Positions 14,277 to 17,750 of a DNA stretch of 17,750 nucleotides are shown here, in pieces; position 1 is the first letter of the stretch; each line of letters begins with the position of its first letter. The notes under the pieces were generated by a model, which saw nothing but the letters and a program-made list of their open reading frames with translations, was not told where the DNA came from and ran no database searches. The translations under genes were made by a program, and so were the position numbers. The DNA is from Emcibacter sp. (GTDB taxonomy: Bacteria; Pseudomonadota; Alphaproteobacteria; Sphingomonadales; Emcibacteraceae). Location: the NCBI GenBank assembly GCA_023142175.1, contig JAGLJX010000260.1:1-17750 (forward strand). Reading direction: 5' to 3'.

Positions 14277-15068
14277 ATGATCGTTTTACAGATATATGCC
14301 GATAATCCTCTCAGGAATTTCCACTATCTGGTAGCCTGCCTGAAAACTCGCGATGCTCTTGTGATTGACCCTCTTGACGTGGATAAATGTCTTGATACTG
14401 CTGCAAGTCAGGGCCTGAAAATTACCAAGATCCTCAATACTCATGAACATTGGGATCACATAGATGGTAATGATGATATGCGTGAGAAGACTGGGGCAAA
14501 AGTCTATGCCCATTATGGGGCGATGGAGAAAATTGGTAATGTGGATGTGGGGCTGCGCGCCGGAGATACAATCACAATCGGCACTACGGTCACCCTTAGG
14601 GCTATGGATACTCCCGGTCATACCATGAGCCATCTTTGCTTATTGTCAAATTCGGAACAGCCTGCGCTTTTCTGTGGAGATACCCTGTTTAATGCCGGGG
14701 CGGGCAATTGCCATAATGGCGGCGACCCTGATATTCTGTATGATACATTTTCAAGCCAATTAGAGGGCCTTGCGGACAATACGCGAATTTATCCGGGCCA
14801 TGACTATATTGTCAATAATCTGGAATTCACTCTTGACCGGGAACCGGGCAATTTGGCGGCCCATGAAATGTTGGAAAAACTAAGGGGGCAGGATCCTCAT
14901 AACGCTCATATCACCACCATGAGTGAAGAGCGGCGTATCAACAGCTTTTTCAGGCTGACCAATTCGACAATCATTCAAAAACTTCAAAAAGAAAATTCAA
15001 AAATTTCGGATAATCCCAAACCAAGGGAAATATTCAAAGCATTAAGACAACTCAGAAATCACTGGTAA
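14277..15068 (+). CDS. gloB: Glyoxalase II-like metallo-beta-lactamase hydrolase
   Basis: A 263-residue metallo-beta-lactamase-fold hydrolase, best fitting hydroxyacylglutathione hydrolase, which splits S-lactoylglutathione to lactate and glutathione in methylglyoxal detoxification. Metal ligands are visible: THEHWDH (His56, His58, Asp60, His61), His115 in PGHT, Asp135 in CGDT, and His175 in PGHD. The C-terminus has the HAGH-like 'TTMSEERRINSFFR'. The segment FNAGAGNCHNGGDP differs from the classic 'FxAGCGRxFEG' of E. coli-type GloB, so it belongs to a variant clade and the substrate is not certain. AGGA lies seven bases before the start. The SCP2-type gene follows 14 bp later. Confidence 0.88.
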   Translation: MIVLQIYADNPLRNFHYLVACLKTRDALVIDPLDVDKCLDTAASQGLKITKILNTHEHWDHIDGNDDMREKTGAKVYAHYGAMEKIGNVDVGLRAGDTITIGTTVTLRAMDTPGHTMSHLCLLSNSEQPALFCGDTLFNAGAGNCHNGGDPDILYDTFSSQLEGLADNTRIYPGHDYIVNNLEFTLDREPGNLAAHEMLEKLRGQDPHNAHITTMSEERRINSFFRLTNSTIIQKLQKENSKISDNPKPREIFKALRQLRNHW

Positions 15069-15082
15069 AAAAGGAAAAACAA

Positions 15083-15382
15083 ATGAGCCTAGAAGAACTT
15101 ACCACGGAAATCCGCGATAAAGCTAAGTCTATGGACGCTAACGGGAAAACGATCAAGATTGACCTGCAGGGGGATGGGACTATTTTTATTGATGGTAAGA
15201 CGACGCCGCCCACTGTCAGCAATGATGATAATGAGGCCGATGTTACGTTGATCATAAGTGAGGATAATTTTGAAGGTCTGATTGCCGGTTCTTTAAACCC
15301 GCAAATGGCCTTTATGATGGGCAAGTTAAAAATTGATGGGGATATGGGACTGGCCCTAAAACTGGGTGATCTGTTTAGTTAA
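15083..15382 (+). CDS. SCP2 sterol-binding domain protein
   Basis: A 99-residue single-domain protein of the SCP2 fold. 'KTIKIDLQGDGTIFIDG' gives the first strands, 'EADVTLIISEDNFEGLIAGSLNPQMAFMMGKLKIDGDMGLALKL' contains the hallmark 'F..G..G.lKi.GDm.lA..L'. Stand-alone SCP2 proteins bind lipids or acyl-CoA; bacterial substrates are mostly unknown. AAGGA precedes the ATG. The stop codon overlaps by three bases with the stop of the converging DUF2793 gene, leaving no room for a separate terminator between the two units. Confidence 0.9.
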   Translation: MSLEELTTEIRDKAKSMDANGKTIKIDLQGDGTIFIDGKTTPPTVSNDDNEADVTLIISEDNFEGLIAGSLNPQMAFMMGKLKIDGDMGLALKLGDLFS

Positions 15383-15879
15383 GGCGCGATCAATCCATGG
15401 GTGCGACAGGCTGCAAGTAAATTATTCAGGGCGGTGCGCGCTTCGGCATCTATGGTAACGCCACCTGCCGCATCGCTGACGGCCGCTTGCTGTGGCCCGA
15501 TAATCTGCTGGCCGGAAATTTTGACACTACCTGCGGTAACGATGCCTTTCTGCCAAAGCCCTGAAAAATAACGTGCGATGACATCATCATCTTTAAGCCA
15601 GATGTGCATACCCTCAAATGCCGGATAGAATTGCCATATCCCACCGATATATTGAGCAAGTTCATTGTCATGGCTGGCCCAGTCACCCGTAGCTGAACTA
15701 CCCACCAGCCATAAACCACCTTCCACAGGGGATACGGGAGGTGCTGACAGGGCCGATGTCTCCACCGCTGACTGAACCAAGGCATCTAGCATATTAAGTG
15801 CCATATTATGGGTGACTTCTTTCTGGGACTGGGTGGAAATAATATAGGGCGTGTTAAGCCGGGGGGTTTGATTAGCCAT
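15379..15879 (-). CDS. DUF2793 domain-containing phage/GTA protein
   Basis: A 166-residue protein of the DUF2793 family, typical of alphaproteobacterial prophages and of the end of gene transfer agent clusters. The start 'TPRLNTPYIISTQSQKEVTHNMALNMLDALVQ' and the 'W..YIGGIWQFYPAFEGMHIWLKDDD' core are characteristic. It is thought to be a virion accessory or tail-associated protein, without an assigned activity. It starts 12 bases after the stop of the large tail gene on the same strand and has an AAGGT ribosome site, so it is the last gene of that unit. Confidence 0.85.
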   Translation of the reverse strand: MANQTPRLNTPYIISTQSQKEVTHNMALNMLDALVQSAVETSALSAPPVSPVEGGLWLVGSSATGDWASHDNELAQYIGGIWQFYPAFEGMHIWLKDDDVIARYFSGLWQKGIVTAGSVKISGQQIIGPQQAAVSDAAGGVTIDAEARTALNNLLAACRTHGLIAP

Positions 15880-15891
15880 TTTGTCTACCTT

Positions 15892-17750
15892 TTAAATATT
15901 GTTAATTACTAGGGGCCAGCCACGGCCAACCACATCACTGATTTGCATGATACGTACATCAAGATTTGTCTGTATCGAGCCAAAATCATTTATTTGAAGA
16001 CTATCGGGATATGTTATTTCTGGTAGATCAGACGTCAGCGTTCGGACCACAGTGCTGCCGTTTAAAATTTCAACATCATATTTCTCATAAATCTCGCCTA
16101 ACGGAACATCGGCGTTATCCATCCAATCGCCACCAACACGGCTGCGTCTGACCCATTTCAAGGTGAATGTTCCAACACTGTCCCGCGCCCCTTGGGCATG
16201 AACCGGGGAAAATGGTTTCAGGACTTCTGCGCCGTAAATATGATTTACGGGTGAGGCATCTTCGACACGCCCCCCGGATGTTACAGCTTTATATTGGTGG
16301 ATTTGACCAATATCTGAAAAATTCATTCCGGCACTGTTCACAGTAGCAGGGGTCAGTAGAACAAAAACCTCTGCGGCACCATGTCCACTGACTTTCCTTT
16401 CTGTACCCCGCCGCCCTCTGAGTAGTCCGCTCAAACGATAACTACCATCTATTTCAAGAACGGCCTGCTGGAATTGAATTATCTCGCCACCGACCCAAGC
16501 GACATTTGCCCCGTTGAGTACGGCATCTGTTGTCTCTCCGGATAGGTTATGGTCTGGATTATCCAATCTGACCAGTAAATCATTATCCTCATCCCAATAG
16601 GCGGTCGGCCCATCGGAAAGAATATTTTCTACAACCCCGCTTATGACATCAGCGGCCGAGAAGTCGATCTGTGTGTATGTTTGGTCGTTGTCTCTGGAAA
16701 TGAAAAGGCCTGCTCCGTTCCATTTGCCCATTCCCGCCGCCACCGACCAAAAAAATACGGGTGATGTTACATTCTCTCCCGTAATTGTCGGCATATCGAG
16801 GGGTAGGAACTGGCTCCCCGCTAATGGCTCTACTATCTGCGCTGGAACCGAGCCACTATCGGCCACACTATTACGCACCAGTAGAGATTTGGAGAATTTC
16901 ACCGCCAGACAATTCATGCCTTGCAATCCTATTTCAGTTTCCTGAAGTAGAAAATCTTGAGTATCAGACCCAATTGTCAGGGTAACAATATCGCCTGGTA
17001 TCAGGTCAGCATATTTATACGGTAAGGCAAAGCTCACCGTTTCCCGACCTGCCCAGGCCAGATCAAGCTGTATCTCTGTAACGGATTTTGCCTGATCAGA
17101 TGAAATTACCAAGGGATAGGCATTTTGCCGTATAATATCACTTGCCACATATGATCGTTTTGCGCGTTGATGCCCGGTCTGGTAATCTCGGTCCGGGTCA
17201 ATGAAAGACAGGCTGACTTCTCTGGGCAGTTCCATATCATGCCTACGTGTCAGAGTAATTTTATCGGTTTTTTTGGCAGACTGTGCAAGATCATCTGGCC
17301 CTATTGATATATCAGACACCCTGTCCAAAGTACGAAACAGAAGTTTATCTTCCTGTTCAACCACATCAAAATGATAAATCTGTGCCAATTCCTCTATGGC
17401 AGAACGGGATTTCATGGGGCCGGGGAGCATATAGCCACGAACCATTTGATCCAGATCACTGGTATCAAAGGAAGGGACTTGCGATAGTGTGCAAATATCC
17501 GAAATGATTGAGGATAACAATACCTCTCCACCAGAATCCGCGATAACTTCAAAGGTCAAATTTGGTATCCGGTTGGCATATTCACCAAGTTCCAGGTCAT
17601 CAAAAACCACATAGGCAAAATTCCGAAAGGCATTAACATTTGTCTGCCCCTCAAGAGCTTCAATTAACGGGTCAGGATCTTGGAAGTCTGTACCCTTGTA
17701 AATCCTTAAAGCGCCGCCGACGGCTAGTGCACCCGCGCTATCCCGTAACA
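15892..17750 (-). CDS. GTA/phage baseplate multidomain 'megatron' tail protein, C-terminal part
   Basis: The frame stays open from the stop at 15892 to the right edge, about 619 codons, so the GTG at 17610 is internal and the true start lies outside. The first visible residues, 'RIYKGTDFQDPDPLIEALEG' and 'AYVVFDDLELGEYANRIPN', match the tail-protein domain of the large RcGTA g15-type proteins, which are usually about 1,200-1,300 residues with an N-terminal TIM-barrel-like domain that is not visible here. 'LSGLLRGRRGTE' and the fibronectin-like C-terminal stretch fit the same family. The protein forms the tail-tip hub. No disruption was seen, so the module appears intact in this part. GTA and a true prophage cannot be told apart without the upstream genes. 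Confidence 0.9.
   Translation of the reverse strand, partial: LRDSAGALAVGGALRIYKGTDFQDPDPLIEALEGQTNVNAFRNFAYVVFDDLELGEYANRIPNLTFEVIADSGGEVLLSSIISDICTLSQVPSFDTSDLDQMVRGYMLPGPMKSRSAIEELAQIYHFDVVEQEDKLLFRTLDRVSDISIGPDDLAQSAKKTDKITLTRRHDMELPREVSLSFIDPDRDYQTGHQRAKRSYVASDIIRQNAYPLVISSDQAKSVTEIQLDLAWAGRETVSFALPYKYADLIPGDIVTLTIGSDTQDFLLQETEIGLQGMNCLAVKFSKSLLVRNSVADSGSVPAQIVEPLAGSQFLPLDMPTITGENVTSPVFFWSVAAGMGKWNGAGLFISRDNDQTYTQIDFSAADVISGVVENILSDGPTAYWDEDNDLLVRLDNPDHNLSGETTDAVLNGANVAWVGGEIIQFQQAVLEIDGSYRLSGLLRGRRGTERKVSGHGAAEVFVLLTPATVNSAGMNFSDIGQIHQYKAVTSGGRVEDASPVNHIYGAEVLKPFSPVHAQGARDSVGTFTLKWVRRSRVGGDWMDNADVPLGEIYEKYDVEILNGSTVVRTLTSDLPEITYPDSLQINDFGSIQTNLDVRIMQISDVVGRGWPLVINNI

Noticed and set aside
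1..17750. tRNA, rRNA, CRISPR arrays, insertion sequences
   Set aside because: No cloverleaf, spaced direct-repeat array, transposase motif or terminal inverted repeats were seen on either strand.

Overview
The window looks like chromosome of an alphaproteobacterium with fairly low GC (low 40s percent, judged by eye). Three things point there: a Caulobacter-style cpa/tad order, a gene transfer agent (GTA) type tail protein with a DUF2793 protein behind it, and small genes common in that class (DUF2849, an Lrp/AsnC regulator, PAS kinases of the PdhS/DivJ style). Genus cannot be read from the sequence alone.

Layout. (1) 1-235, minus: N-terminal part of an Lrp/AsnC regulator. (2) 566-2806, plus: a 746-aa histidine-kinase-like protein with a DUF2336-like N-terminus, a long linker and a PAS domain; its H-box is intact but its ATP-binding domain looks degenerate. 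(3) 3098-12390, plus: a Tad/Flp type IVc pilus cluster in the order flp1, flp2, cpaA, cpaB, cpaC, cpaD, cpaE, cpaF, tadB, tadC. A perfect 18-bp hairpin separates the two pilins. (4) 12391-12691: a regulatory-looking gap with five GANTC sites in 59 bp. (5) 12692-13867, plus: a second PAS histidine kinase, with an intact ATP-binding domain but an altered H-box. (6) 13974-15382, plus: three metabolic genes (DUF2849, glyoxalase II-like, SCP2-type lipid carrier). (7) 15379-17750, minus: the end of a GTA/phage tail module, DUF2793 protein and the C-terminal part of a baseplate 'megatron' protein that continues past the right edge.

How it works together: CpaA would process the Flp prepilins. CpaF, with TadB/TadC in the inner membrane, would drive assembly; CpaE localises the machine; CpaC and CpaD form the outer-membrane pore and CpaB links it to the periplasm. 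TadD, TadE, TadF and TadG are not in the window. Two kinase-like proteins bracket the pilus genes, and each has lost a different part of the kinase core, so they may regulate the pilus jointly. The most unusual items are that kinase pair, the GANTC cluster, an ungapped internal duplication in the N-terminus of CpaF, and two long G tracts in cpaA.
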